Notes under the pieces: generated by a model
Told to the model about the DNA's origin: nothing
The model's database searches: none
What the model saw: the letters and a program-made list of their open reading frames with translations, nothing else
Part shown: positions 24,254 through 36,342 of the stretch, piece by piece
How the letters are laid out: every line of letters begins with the position of its first letter
How positions within the stretch are numbered: position 1 is the stretch's first letter
Assembly: GCA_001414485.1 (NCBI GenBank)
Contig: LLEY01000021.1
Location: 1 to 64,000, forward strand
Source: Calycina herbarum
Lineage: Eukaryota; Ascomycota; Leotiomycetes; Helotiales; Pezizellaceae
Direction of reading: 5' to 3'
DNA: 64,000 nt
Translations under genes and position numbers: made by a program

Positions 24254-25080
24254 ATGGATGAGTTGGAGATCGAGATGAGGGGGATGTAAAGGGAAATGGG
24301 CTGTATTGGGGAAGACTCACGAGGGACTCAGGTAAGTCTGCGCAAAGTTGCGGAAGGAGGGTTCTGATTAGGTTCTTGACAATATGTTCTCCCACATCGA
24401 CTTAAGTAAAGTAATAATAGGCAATTTCAGTTGCTGGATCATTAACAAGCCAAGTTCAAGATGATGAATTATTGTCGAGCTATAGTGATGTGCATAAAAC
24501 AGTGCGTCTCACATATCTTGAATATCTGACCAGAGGACTGGTTTTCTACAGCCAACTGTCGGAAAATGATCAACCAAGTTTGTTTTTCTACCTTTTACAT
24601 GAAGCCAAAGCATAGTGTTCTCGCTTATCTCCCCGTCTAAAACCCCTCAAGTAGCCAATCACTCGTGGAACCTACACTCGCGATCTTAAGATTATACGTC
24701 GTGGAACCATCCTCAAGAGATATGAGAGTGATTGATTGAACTTGAAAAATGGCTTAGAGAGAAGTTGGGGATCTCCAGGCTCCACCTTTTTCCGGAGTGA
24801 CTTCCGGAGTTACAAATTGGGTTGAGTTTCGTATTTAGAGCATATCCTCTAGAAACAAGTTAGCAATAGCTGGAAGAATAAAATAAATTAGGAAAAAAAC
24901 AATAAAAGCATACAAAAAGGCAAGTTCTGTCTTACTAATTGAAAGTTGAACCACCCCACCCGCACAATTTTTAGCTATCACGGTTAATCCTCGCAAGAAT
25001 AGAACCAATCCAAAAGTGGAGCCACTGAGGGGCCTAACAATATTCCAAATACGACAGTGTCTGACATGAAAAGCATCAGC
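24254..25080. other. intergenic, no gene seen
   Basis: No supported gene or repeat. Confidence 0.6.
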
Positions 25081-25178
25081 GGCCTCTTGGTCTAGTGGTA
25101 TGATTCACGCTTTGGGTTGTCTCTTCTGTTGAGATAATAAGATGTGTGAGGTCTCCGGTTCGATCCCGGAAGGGGCCC
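25081..25178 (+). tRNA. tRNA-Pro (TGG anticodon) with intron
   Basis: The acceptor arm GGCCTCT pairs with AGGGGCC, the anticodon stem CACGC pairs with GTGTG and the loop TTTGGG carries anticodon TGG. The T arm TCCGG/CCGGA encloses TTCGATC. An intron of about 26 nt follows position 37. The discriminator base is C. Confidence 0.93.
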
Positions 25179-26635
25179 CGCTTTGTTTTTGAAAATTTTG
25201 AAGGTGTTGCTGTACTCGCATTTGCCTTTGATGTAGTAATGTTGGGGTGTTGGGTGAGAAATCGCTAAGCGAGGACTGCGGGGTCCGAATTTTTGAGGTT
25301 GATTATCTAGTCGTATATGTGATTTAGACTGGGGAAAAGAGGAGATAGTTCATAATAAAGGCCGCTAATTTTTTATTCAGGTGTTGCAATAAATTGCGAT
25401 GGTCTGGCATAAGCGAGATCAGTTTCCCCTCCTATGTAACAACCGAACATGTCGTTTCGCCGTCTTATCAAATGACTAGACTTCATCTCCTCTTAAAATA
25501 AGAAGGAAGGAGCAATTCTGTGTCCTGAATTCTCGTCGTGAATTTGGCGGCGCTGAGGTTCAATACTTCAGTCCCCCCCCCCCCCCCAAGTTTGCTCATT
25601 TTCTTCAATGAACTTAGCACTACTTGAATTTATTCATAAATTCGAAAGCCTTGTTACAAGTCTCAAATGTTCTAAAACGCCATTGAAAATACGGGAACAA
25701 TCTATTGATTCGCGAAATCCCCTTGAAACTAAATACAGTCACCACAGTAAAATCTCAGCTACATCCTTCAAACCACTAGGATATCAAATTCAAAGCCTGT
25801 GGCGGACAAGTACCACTTCTCGAAAACTTTATTCCCACTCCAATGCCATCCAAAAATTCACTACTTGTATCTCGAACTCAACATAACTCCAACCCAATCC
25901 CTCGCCATACAACTTGAATTTCTCACATCTACCAGAAAAGCCTGTTCAACCCAGTAAACCCCTAACTCTAGTTTCACGATCCAAAATAGTTAATTTCCAC
26001 CCTCCCCCCCAAAAACCCCCCCTCCTCCAAGCACAAGAAACCCACACACACAAAGTTGCAAGAACCGATATTCATCCAAAGAGAGTTGCAAATCGTCGAT
26101 GTACGTAGGGAAAGAGACAGGAGGGGTTAAAAGAAGCATGTACTCTAACTATACCCTGAGAACAGGACATGACTGCAGTTGAAGCATCAACGTATCAAAC
26201 GAATCTTCAATCTGAAGACTGAGTGGACTTTCAGGCTAACGAACATGGAGTAAAACAATTCCGCCACCGCAACATAAGGGAAAAAGAAGGCATCAAAGAG
26301 CCAAAATCAAATCGCGAAATGAAAGAAATGGTCTCGAAAAGCGTAGTGGAATTCTCGAAACCCAATCACACTATACATGTAAATCTAGAAACCTACGAGA
26401 CGGTTATCAATGACTCAAATAACTCCCCACACTCAGTACAAACAGCACGCGAGCCCAACTTCAATAAATCTTTTAATCTCTAAAAACTCCGCTTACTATC
26501 TATCCACTTTATCCCCACCACTATTTATCCCCTCATCCCACAAACTAAACCATCCCTGGCCCCGTGCACGATTTAACCCCAGCTCATAATGAGCCAGTAT
26601 AAAGCACCAATAGCCACAGGAACAGCCGCCGCGAT
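25179..26635. other. intergenic, no gene seen
   Basis: Includes a run of 17 C residues near 25571-25587. Two A/S/T/K-rich open frames (25608-25886, 26223-26483) lack motifs. The last part is probably the 3' region of thioredoxin reductase. Confidence 0.55.
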
Positions 26636-27872
26636 TCATAAGAGAGGGTTGGACTTGTATTCTGGAACCACAACACTGTTTCCCTTCTCAGCAGTCACTG
26701 CTTCCAGAGGGTTCTCGTCTTCTTGTTCGGCCAAGAATTTCTCTGCTTCGAGGGCTGCTATGCATCCAGATCCTGTGAAAAGTTTAGCATTTAATCTATA
26801 GATACGGGGAGAGGGGAGAGGGAGGGAAAATGAACATACCAGCAGAAGTAATAGCCTGTCTATACCTCTTATCCTGCACATCACCCGCAGCAAAAACCCC
26901 CTCAATATTAGTATAACTCGTCCCAGGCTTCGTAAGAATATACCCCTCCTCATCCGTATCAACCTGTCCCTTAACCAGCGCAGTAGCAGGATCATGTCCC
27001 ACCGCATAGAAAAGGCCATTCGCAACAATAGTCTCCTCCTCCCCAGTCTTCACATTCTTGATCACCATATGGCTCATCAATCCCTTATCGTCTCCCTTAA
27101 CCTCCTGTCCAACAGTGTTGAATCGCACATTAACCTTCTTGTTCGCCAGTAATCGCTTCGCCATGATGCTTGATGCTCTAAGCACATCTTTTCGAACCAG
27201 GACATCGACTGAAGATCCGTATTTTGTGAGGAACATAGCTTCTTCAGCTGCGGAATCACCACCTCCAATAACCACAAGGGGTTTGTTTCTGAAGATTGGG
27301 ACGGCGCCGTCGCAGACTGCACAGGCTGAGATTCCATTCTGCCAGTATTTATCTTCACCCGCGAGACCCAGGCGTCGGGCTGAGGCACCGGTTGCGATGA
27401 TGATCGCGTCTGCGGTATTTGGTTCCTTGTCTTCGGCGTACTCGTTCCAGTATTTGAAGGGGCGTTGGGAGAAGTCGACTTTTGCGACGGTTTCGGTGAT
27501 GATTTTGGCGCCGAAGCGTTCGGATTGTTTGCGCATAGCGTCCTGAAGGTCAATGTCAGTTTTGAATCTTCTTTCGAGGTGTAAAGGGAGGGCTAACCAT
27601 CAATTCACTTCCTCCAATTCCATCTGGGAATCCAGGGTAATTCTCGACATCGGTGGTAGTAGTCAATTGACCCCCCGCCGCGATACCATTAGCAAGGAAC
27701 CCCTCATACAAGACAGCTAAAAAGACAACCACGTTAGCACAATGCCTCAATTCCTCTCAATCCCACAAAAAAGAGACAGATAGAACTCACGCTTCAACTC
27801 GGCCCTAGCCAAGTACACAGCAGCAGTATGCGCCGCTGGGCCAGAGCCAATAATAACCACCTTACTATGCAT
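26636..27872 (-). CDS. TRR1: thioredoxin reductase (NADPH), low-molecular-weight type
   Basis: FAD/NADPH enzyme that reduces thioredoxin; its central role is in cytosolic redox control. Exons: complement(26636..26772, 26840..27542, 27598..27716, 27791..27872), 346 residues; the introns are 67, 55 and 74 bp, all GT-AG and frame-consistent. The N-terminal GxGxxA FAD motif is [14 protein letters not shown], the redox-active CAVC cysteines are at about residues 141 and 144, the NADPH motif [10 protein letters not shown] follows at about 160-169, and the second FAD motif [10 protein letters not shown] lies near the end. The start [11 protein letters not shown] matches the usual fungal cytosolic start. 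Upstream in the same frame lies a long AUG-less extension resembling a mitochondrial presequence. Antioxidant genes of this kind are commonly under Yap1/Skn7 control; I cannot show that here. Confidence 0.95.
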
Positions 27873-28106
27873 CTTCCTCTCGTTCTTCCCCGTAATAATC
27901 GTCGAAAGACCCTTCACACCCGCGTTGCTCTGCGGAGGGACCTTAGTCTTCTGCTGAAATCCAGAAGCAGCAACAATTCCCAATCCAGAGAATCCCGATC
28001 GTAAAGTGCGACGAGAGAAAGCCGAGGAAAACAGTTTGGCTGTTGGTGCTTGAATCGAGGGATGGGGGTATCTTTTGGAAGGTGAAGGGAGAGTGATGGG
28101 GCGTTT
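27873..28106 (-). other. in-frame AUG-less extension upstream of thioredoxin reductase
   Basis: Seventy-eight sense codons directly precede the TRR1 ATG in frame, down to a TAA at 28107-28109, with no ATG in between. The implied peptide includes KLFSSAFSRRTLRSGFSG and is rich in Ser, Arg and Lys with almost no acids until its end, like a mitochondrial targeting sequence. TTG and CTG codons in it could act as near-cognate starts. Confidence 0.5.
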
Positions 28107-28808
28107 TTATGTATGAGTGACGAGTGGTACAGAGGAAGGAGGTGATCAAATGTCGATTACAGAGTGAGAACCCGAGAAGGGAAGGTTAAGTCGTGCGGGT
28201 GGTTGATTTCTAAGGGTCGATCGAGGCTTGAAGGGTTGTATTTTTGAAGAGTCGCCTTGCTGCAGCGAAGACCCCGCCAAAATTGTGCAGTTGATTCCAA
28301 ACCGGAAGGTTCTGGCCCATTTCAGCTTTGCGCTGTGTAAGCAAAATCACGATATTTTGGGTACAAGTATCTATGACTTTTATTTGAGTAACGCGTCTCC
28401 TCATATTAATTACATTTGTATTCATGTGAGCTATCTAGGTGAACCCAGAATTGATGTTACACATACGCCTATCATGAGGTTTGCTTTTTTGGTATGCCAC
28501 CAAGGTACGCTGCGGAAATGGCGCTGAGCGTTAAGCACACCATCATTCTTGATTTGTGTTGGCTAGGCCCAGCTTCCCAAGGCGCGAACCCATTCATATT
28601 ATTATTATTTGGAATTGCAAGTTACGTGAGAAGCAGTTACGTGAGAAGCATGACTTATGCAATCGGAAAGCTGTGCCGAGAGCAAGAACTGTGGTAGAAA
28701 TCCCATTAATGTCTATCACCCAAACGCCGTTGCGAGGGATTATCATTGCCACATATGAACATACAAGCCTTTCACCCCAAAAGGACCAGCCCAGGCCAAA
28801 GTCCAGCC
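27873..28808. other. intergenic between TRR1 and SNX4 genes
   Basis: Both neighbours are on the minus strand, so this is the TRR1 promoter and SNX4 3' region. It contains a direct repeat of GTTACGTGAGAAGCA at about 28621-28650. No other gene is seen. Confidence 0.6.
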
Positions 28809-30376
28809 CTACGCAATCGGTGCTCCTAGGTTCTCCATATCCTTAATGTATCGCTCCCAAACGTCAATCGTATTGCCGTAAAACTCAACATGTGCATCCG
28901 CAAGTCCTCCAAATTGCGTCTTGAATTCAACCCTCTTGATCCTCTCAAATATCTCCACCTCGCTAACCACTGCCTCGTCGAAAGCCTCCGTGAGTTTCTT
29001 GGTCTCTTCAACCCCACGAGTGAGTTCCTCTATCCGAAGTTCCAGCTTCCGTAATCGTTCTCGGCGTGATTGCTCATGGTCTACCCCACGTACATCCTCG
29101 ATCTTGCTGCGAAAGAATCCGGCAGTGCCTGTATGAGCTCCACCCGGGGAGGCTAATATGTCTCGATCGGTTGTTGATTTCGTAAGATACTCGGTCAGCT
29201 GTTCAAAATCAAGTTGCTTCTGTTCCCGGGCTTTCAAAAGACTCTTGACTGTAGTACTGTATGCCTGCATATCCCGCAAGTGACCCAAGTAATCCTGATC
29301 GGTTTGCTCCTTGAGCTTTCTCATCCCCGCAGATGTGTCTTCTACACTCGCAGCAAATGCATGCACGGAATTCTCAACTCCCGGCTCCAGTAGAACCAGT
29401 CTTTGGAACTGCTCTGCCAAATCTTTATAATCTGTTTCCAAATCGCCTTCCCGACGAGCCACTCGAGCCACAATCTTCTCAACATGTCCAAGATCCTCAT
29501 CAAGTTTGTCAGACTTCTCCCGAACCTCAATAAATCGTCTGTCTGGCTTGTGGACTTTGGTAAAGGCATTTATGAATGTATCTGTAAAGTTATCGAAAAC
29601 CCCAGCAGCACCTTGTTCAGAAGCCGATGATCCCCGCTGTGGGCGAGATTTCATTGTGGCGTTCCAGTCGACACTTTCAAGGAAGATTATCAGGAGTGAA
29701 CTTCTGCGGAGAATTGGATGAAGTGATAGGCGCGCGAGGAATCGATGAAGAGAGTTCGCTCGTCGAGATGTAAAGTCCGGTCCAAATCGATCGCCTCGTA
29801 TATATTCCAATGCATGCTTGTCTGGTAGCGGGGGAACTGCTTGTGCTGGGTATTCTTTGCTTAATGACTTGTACAAGAAGACAAAATCCGTAAATCGTCT
29901 GCGAACCGAGGTTGTTGATTTCTGGAAAGAGGGGAAGTTTGTCTGTAACAGTTAGTAAGAATTTGGTACTTCTGAAGGGAGGCCATAGCAGAGAGGTGCT
30001 ATATTCAGGGAAATGCAATATGAAAAATGAATAAGTCCAGCAGAACGAGGAGGGCAGGTAATGTAGAGGGAAGGCTATGAGGGGTACCAACATTTGTAGT
30101 GACCAGATAAGAAACATATGCGTCCTTTGTGCCATCGTTCTCTTTAATCGGTGCAGTAACTGTGCATTGCAATGTTGCTTCGCCCACGCCTGCTAAATCC
30201 ATCGCATCCGCAGTGTTCCCAAGTTGCGCATGGCCAGCTTCTTGTCGAGGATTCGCATGATCTAGAGCTGCGGTCTCACGACCCGATCCAGGGCTTCCTA
30301 TAATTGCTTCCCCATGACCTGTCGCATCATTCTGCCATGAGACGTTGGCGAAGTCGTCGTGCTCCATCTCAGCCAT
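28809..30376 (-). CDS. SNX4: sorting nexin Snx4/Atg24 (PX-BAR)
   Basis: Endosomal PX-BAR protein; the family recycles cargo from endosomes and is needed for selective autophagy such as mitophagy and pexophagy. Model: complement(28809..29942, 30092..30376), 472 residues, with one 149-bp GT-AG intron that falls inside the PX domain. The PX domain shows the PI3P-binding basic motif SVRRRFTDF, the PPLPDK proline loop and RGDRFGPDFTSRRANSL; the following about 300 residues form the charged helical BAR region (DKLDEDLGHVEKIV, LRKLELRIEELTRG) and end WERYIKDMENLGAPIA. The acidic, disordered N-terminus is normal for the family. The start chosen is the ATG at 30376; length fits fungal homologues of about 450-500 residues. 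Confidence 0.93.
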
Positions 30377-32302
30377 GAGAGGGTCGCAACTCACGAGGCG
30401 CGGGGCAAGCTGAGGTCAATCGGGTTGGCAGGTGATGACTTGTAGGAGGAATTCAGATTGGTAGAGGTGATAGGGGATGAGATCGGATGAGGTAGAAAGC
30501 TTTGGATTGTGTAGAGTAAGGGATAGAAGGGTCTGGCTTTGTGATTCAAGTTGGTGATTGTTACAGCTCATGGAAGGTAAAGCTGTTTGCTTGCGCAGCC
30601 TGATGACGATCAAGGTTCAGGCTACAAGGGTTGGCCGATCTACAGCCTCATATTGCAGGCAAGGAGGAATCGGAGAGTAATCGGACGCTAACCGGACATT
30701 TACCGGACAGTCATGGGAATGCATACAAACATTTCTCCGACTTCCTCAAATCTTCCTAAGCTACAAGTATGAGAAACAAAAGAAAAAAAGAAAATAGAAA
30801 CTAAGTAGAATGTTGGCATAAAAAATAAGTCTCAATAATTCACAATCTTTTCTCATCTCTTTCAATCAACTCTCAGTGATTAATTTGCTAGTTGGAAATC
30901 ACCTAGATACAAGGACAAACACCATTTACTAGAATTGCAATTGAAAGGGAGAGACGTAAAGATATCCAGAGGATGGGATCAAAATCCAATTCAACCCTGC
31001 CCCCTAAATATCCTCTCGCTTAAAAAGATTATCCCTTTGATTTTATCTCTATCATATCGCTTTTTAAATAAGCAAACTCTCATCAGGAACGCAAGGCTGT
31101 TTGAGTTATCGCCTGTTTTTCTGAAAAAATCGTCAGATATTAAAGACCTCGATTGTACACTACTATGCGGATCTCGAAGTCGCGTTCGAACCTTTGGTGA
31201 TATCAACAATGAAGTCCTGCTTTTTGCGGACGCATTGCGGATGCCTCAGATACCCATACTAATATAATTTATGACTGGAAACTGGGGCATGATATCATAA
31301 GAAAGGTCAAAATTTGTCTTTCTCATTTCTCTCCATCGAAAGAGTCCATTCAGGGATTCATAACTTCAGACGCATAAGAATAATCTAGAACTTATGCAAG
31401 TTTACCACACAAAAAAAGTCATTAGAAGTAATAAATTGGGGGGATACTTGTAATTCTGAAGGTTGAGAGTCATTGGTGACTTTCTTTCTTTCTCCCAGTT
31501 CCTCTTTTCCTGTGGAGACGAAATTAGTAATTTTCATAGGATGGATCTCCGAACTCTACCCTGAAGGGCGCTACAATACTCGAATTCGAACATTTGGTGA
31601 TGGCGATGGCTATTCTTCTTGTTTGTGCTCAGTTTAGAGATCATTGAGGAGGATGGGTCGCTTAAGGTGGTACACGTGGCCCAGTCCTGGCCCTCAGCCA
31701 CTTTCCCCTTCGTTCTTCGACGCCTTTGGAATGACTGGCTACTTCACCGAGGAACTCTAACCAAGTATGTTGCCCAAGTCTGTCTCCACTGGTGACTCAT
31801 AGCTTTTTCTGACAAACTCGTGAGCGGTTCAAAGGATTTTCAAGAAGATTGGTTGAAGACTTGGCTTTTAATCCTTCTCTCTCGAGTTCAATAACTCCGG
31901 ACAGACCCATTGAATAGCACAAGCAGCTCAGCTTATGACAACACCCAGGAACTCAATAGGTAGATGGGTGCGAGTTATTATATTGGTAATATATTATCTT
32001 GGTTTCTGACATCACGGCTCAGCTCCAATGCTTGGTACGGATCTAACTCTAGGTAGAAAAAGATAACTCTGTGTGCAATGAAAACAACTTTTAGAAGCTA
32101 GGTTTCTTTTAGGTTACTGACATCTCCTAAGTCCATCCGAATCCGCATTAGGCAACTTTAAAACCCGGTCGCCAAGTACACCCGAATAGTATACTCCATG
32201 TGGTAAGCGCAATGCTTAGAGCCAAGCTTAGCGAGAGAAACTCCATCTCATTCCTTCATTCCCATCTCACTTCCCAGAAGACAACAACTCCCGAAGAGAA
32301 AC
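30377..32302. other. 1.9-kb intergenic region at the left edge of the gene cluster
   Basis: No supported gene. It separates the housekeeping SNX4 gene from the first GMC oxidoreductase and marks a plausible cluster boundary. Confidence 0.55.
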
Positions 32303-34490
32303 ATGAAAAGTACTTTGCAAACTTGTACGAGGCTTTTATGTCTCGCCTCAATTCCCGTTGCTTTTGCTTTGAGACAGCAAGCAACAAAAGCTGAGTATGA
32401 ATATGTTGTGGTTGGTTCAGGACCAGGTGGTGGGCCATTGGCGTACGTAAAAACTAATAAATGTCTTTTTTCGATCGTGAATGTCTCGGCTAACCTCTAA
32501 CAGAGCAAACCTAGCCCGAGCAGGACATTCCGTCCTTCTCCTCGAAGCAGGTAGTGACCAAAGTACCAATATCCTCCAGAAGATCCCGTTCTTGTAAGTC
32601 CCCCTCCCCTTCCCTTAATGTTCATTCTCAAGCTGAGACAGAAATACAGCGCGGATACTGTATCAGAAGATTCCTCCTCTTCATGGGAGTTCTTTACAAA
32701 TCATTATACAAACCAAACGCAGGCAATACGCGATTCAAAGTTCACTTGGAAAACAACGAATGGGTCTTACCATGTTGGTCCAGATCCACCGCCGGGATCT
32801 GAGCCTTTGGGAATTTATTATCCGAGAGGGGCGATGTTAGGAGGTTCCTCGAATAATAACGCGATGGGTTTTGTTCTGCCCCCGGATTCTGATGTTTGTG
32901 ATTTCTTTTCTTCCGGGTGGCCCTTGATTCCACTCGACAATTCAATGTCCATTTTGGAAAAGACTAATTTGTTACTAGTGGGATCATATTGCCAACTTGA
33001 CGGGAGACTCATCTTGGAGCGCGAGCAATATGCGCAAATATTTCGAACGTCTGGAGAATTGTCAATATCTCCCCAAAGGCACATTGGGACATGGCTTCAA
33101 TGGATACATTCAGGTCCGTATCAATCTTAGCCATCCCTAAAACTCCACTAATAATATACAGAGTAACGAAAACAATGTATCCATGGTCACTCAATCCCCT
33201 GGATTTCTCAGCGTCATGAAATCAGCAGTTAGAGCTTTTGGTGACAACGTTACCGGCACTACCGACGAGCTTGTTTCTCTAATGCAACGGGACGTGAATG
33301 GCTACAACCCCCTTGAAAACGAAGGTGTTTACCAAGAACCCGTTCATGTCAGTGCGAATAGACACCGAAGTAGCGCACAAACATACCTGACGGACACCGT
33401 CAACGCTGTTCACGCAAATGGTTCGAAAAAGTATCCTCTCACAATCAGCACTGAATCCCTCGCTACCCGAATCCTCTTCGACTCCAAAAAGGGAACAGAT
33501 CAAAAACCAAAAGCCATCGGCATCGAATACCTCCAAGGTCAAAGCCTCTACAAAGCTGATGCTCGATACAACGGAACCCAAAATGGCACACGCCATCAAG
33601 TCTTCGCTTCTCGAGAGGTCATCGTCTCCGCTGGTGTCTTCAACACCCCACAACTTCTCAAGTTAAGCGGCATTGGCCCACGAGCTGAACTCGAAGGCTT
33701 CAATATTCCCGTCATCGTCGATCTCCCAGCGGTGGGAGCCAACCTGCAAGAAAATTACGAAACTCCAGTCGTCGTACACGCCTCCCAAGATTTCTCAAAC
33801 CCCTTCGAGAACTGCACGTTCTTGCAAACTGGGGATGATCCATGTCTCGCACAGTGGGAGGAGGGTACTGGTCCTTATGGAGGGGCTGCAGCTCCTGGGG
33901 GAATACTGAAGCGTACCAGTGTTGCAGGCGGGAAGGATGTTGATCTATTTCTCTTTGGTGCTGCTGGTGCAGTATTTCGCGGTCATTATCCCGGATACTC
34001 TCGCGCAGTGGTCCCGGCAAATACATTTTTCTGGTCTGTTGTTAAGATTAACCCAGCACCAAAGCTTTCGGGGACAGTAAAGCTACGGTCTGCAAACCCG
34101 CAAGATGTGCCGCAAATCGACTTCAACTTCTTTCCTGAGGGCTCCGAAGATGATATCCAGGCTATCGTTGAGGGTGTCGAGTTTGCTCGTGGTATATTTG
34201 CGGATACCCCTGCGCCATTTGGACCGTTTACGAATGAGTGGCCGAATGAGGAGGTAGAGTTGAGACAAGGAATTAGGGACGAGGCTTTCGGTCACCATGC
34301 CACTTCTACTTGCAAGATTGGTGTTGAGGGAGACGGTTGTGTTGATTCAAAGTTTAGGCTTTTCGGAGTGGAGGGGCTGAGAGTTGTGGATGGGAGTGTG
34401 TTTCCGAAGGTTCCTGGCGCGTTCCCGGTCTTACCTACTTTCATGATAGGAGAGAAGGCAGCCGAAGATATTCTCGAGGATGCACTCTAG
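32303..34490 (+). CDS. secreted GMC oxidoreductase (first of three), second catalytic His replaced by Phe
   Basis: FAD-dependent glucose-methanol-choline family enzyme, predicted to oxidise an alcohol group. Exons: 32303..32442, 32504..32593, 32638..32893, 32979..33113, 33162..34490; 649 residues. A signal peptide is clear (MKSTLQTCTRLLCLASIPVAFA). The FAD-binding GSGPGGGPLAANLARAG is rebuilt over intron 1, and the GMC signatures PRGAMLGGSSNNNAM and GVFNTPQLLKLSGIGP are intact. The C-terminus has GHHATSTCKIG, the first catalytic His region, but the second position reads GAFPVLPTF, with Phe where His or Asn is usual. It carries many N-x-S/T sites, fitting secretion. It stands at the edge of the PKS cluster, which suggests a tailoring role. 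The substrate cannot be told. Confidence 0.9.
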
Positions 34491-36342
34491 ATTAGGAAGC
34501 TTAGGGGGTTGAAAATAGTGAGGAGTGACTTTCCCATGTATAAACAGATATTTGGAGCACTACCCCTAGGGTCCAAAATGCGTCGAAATATTTAGATCTT
34601 TCATACCTCACCCCTAAGATTCTTCATGGCGTGACGAGATAAAAAAAAGCTGGCAAAACAAAACAAAAGAGAAGAGTCACCGGCTCAACCTTTCCGGTCT
34701 TCCAATTGCATATATCATAAATTTCCATGCTGAAAGTCGATACTCTGGGTGGTTCCTCTCGAGCGAGTGTTGGTGGCTAAAAGGAAACAATCTCCTCCTC
34801 TTACCCCGCGATTTGTATATGAGTGGGAATAAGAAGGGGGGCTCCTTCTATGGTGGGATGTAGTCGAGCCGGGTCGTCATAAGAGCTCCCCCAAAGGCGT
34901 CGAGAGGGTCAAGTCCGGCACATTTGGGGGCCGAAATGAGAGTTGCAAGTGAGCTATCAACTACCTGGTAAGCTAACAATGGTCCAGTAAGCTAGCATCA
35001 AGTTTGGGGGCCAGAAGGAGACTCGTGAGTAAGCTATACAGTTGTCGAGTAAGCTACACACTCACGAGTAAGCCATCCCTCACTAAGTAACCTAGCCTCA
35101 GATTCCAAGGTGGTTCTATGTTGAAGTGCTGCCCTGCCTATCCAACCCACTGAGGCTAGACGCGACGGCGCCCTGTTCGAGGAAGGAACGATGGACTTCA
35201 AAAGGCCCACCAGCCTACTCGAGTAGGCCTAATTTAGATTAGTTCGAAGTATAAACCACCCCCTCGGATTCTATCTCGCGCTCCTGAAGACTTTCGCGAA
35301 GAAATAATTCGGTATTGGTCGGAGAGCAGCTGAAACCGCGGCGGTGGTCCCTGCCATCCTCCCTTGAACTGTCAGCATAGGGGTCTAGGCTTGTACGCTC
35401 ACGCTCACTACGGGGAAAACTTCCCTTTTTGTCCACCTTGCGCAAATGCAGATTCTATACGACACGTTATTTGAAAAAATGTATAAAAGATATAGGCTGA
35501 TTTCGAATTGACTTATTGATACTTAGGCAAGTTCTTAGATGGTTTAATTATATTGTTGTTGTGTGGTCTGTAAAGATTGTGAAAAAATAGCACGATTCGA
35601 GGGCTGCAAAAAGGGAAGTTTGTTGCTGTTTCGCCAACCTCATATGAGCCCTGATTTCAGGGGCTTCCACTGAAATGCGGCCCCAGGGCACCAATATAGA
35701 GCATTGATAGCGCACTCTCTATACTTTGGAAAACTTCCGAACAATATTTCCGAGCAATATCTCCACCGAGAAGTTTCTCCGAGCAAGGTATTCCCGAGAA
35801 ACATCTCCGATGTAAAATATCTCCGAGTAATGTCTCCGAGTAATATTTCCGAGATAGTCTTTTAAGCGGAAATAGCTGCTCGGAGTTAGTTACACGCGGA
35901 GTAAAGTGTTCGGAAATATATTTACCTCGGAATTATATTTAGTTGCGGCTCGGAAATAATACTCGGAATTAGTCGGCTCGGAGTTACTCGCTCGGAGATA
36001 TTTATAAATAATAGCGCTATGTAGAATAATAAAATGGAGATATATCTCCGAGAGGCTATATATCAGAAGGGAAGTAAGTTTCTGAGAAGTAATATCTCCG
36101 AGAAGTTTTCCAGGGCATTACAGCGCACTGCCCTGTACCTGTCTATACTTTTGGGCTCTAGAATCTCGACGAACAGTCCTGCTTTCTTTCTGATCTTACA
36201 TATTTATTGGGTGTTCTTAATACCATTATCAATGAGAATTACGTATCATTTCAAGCTATCTATGGGAAGATCGTCAACTCGTCATCATCATCATCGCTGT
36301 AGATCTCAAAAATAAAATAAAAAGTCTAAACCAAAGAAATCG
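34491..36342. other. repeat-rich interval between GMC gene and PKS
   Basis: No gene is supported. It contains an 80-bp-spaced tandem duplication around 34921-35040 with repeated GTAAGCTA motifs to 35090, and a foldback region rich in CTCCGAG/CTCGGAG at 35727-36112. The final bases are the 3' region of the PKS. Confidence 0.65.
35727..36112. repeat. foldback repeat region rich in CTCCGAG / CTCGGAG
   Basis: The two ends are a perfect inverted repeat, TGGAAAACTTC at 35727-35737 and its inverse at 36102-36112. The left half is filled with TCTCCGAG/TTTCCGAG units, the middle right with the inverse CTCGGA(A/G), and the last 80 bp with CTCCGAG again. This is the pattern of a foldback or hAT-like subterminal-repeat MITE, but I found no clear target duplication. 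Confidence 0.6.

Noticed and set aside
32594..33161. First impression that the first GMC gene is a pseudogene, because frames change here
   Set aside because: Three GT-AG introns (32594-32637, 32894-32978, 33114-33161) restore one frame with PDSDWDHIANL and the GMC signature intact.
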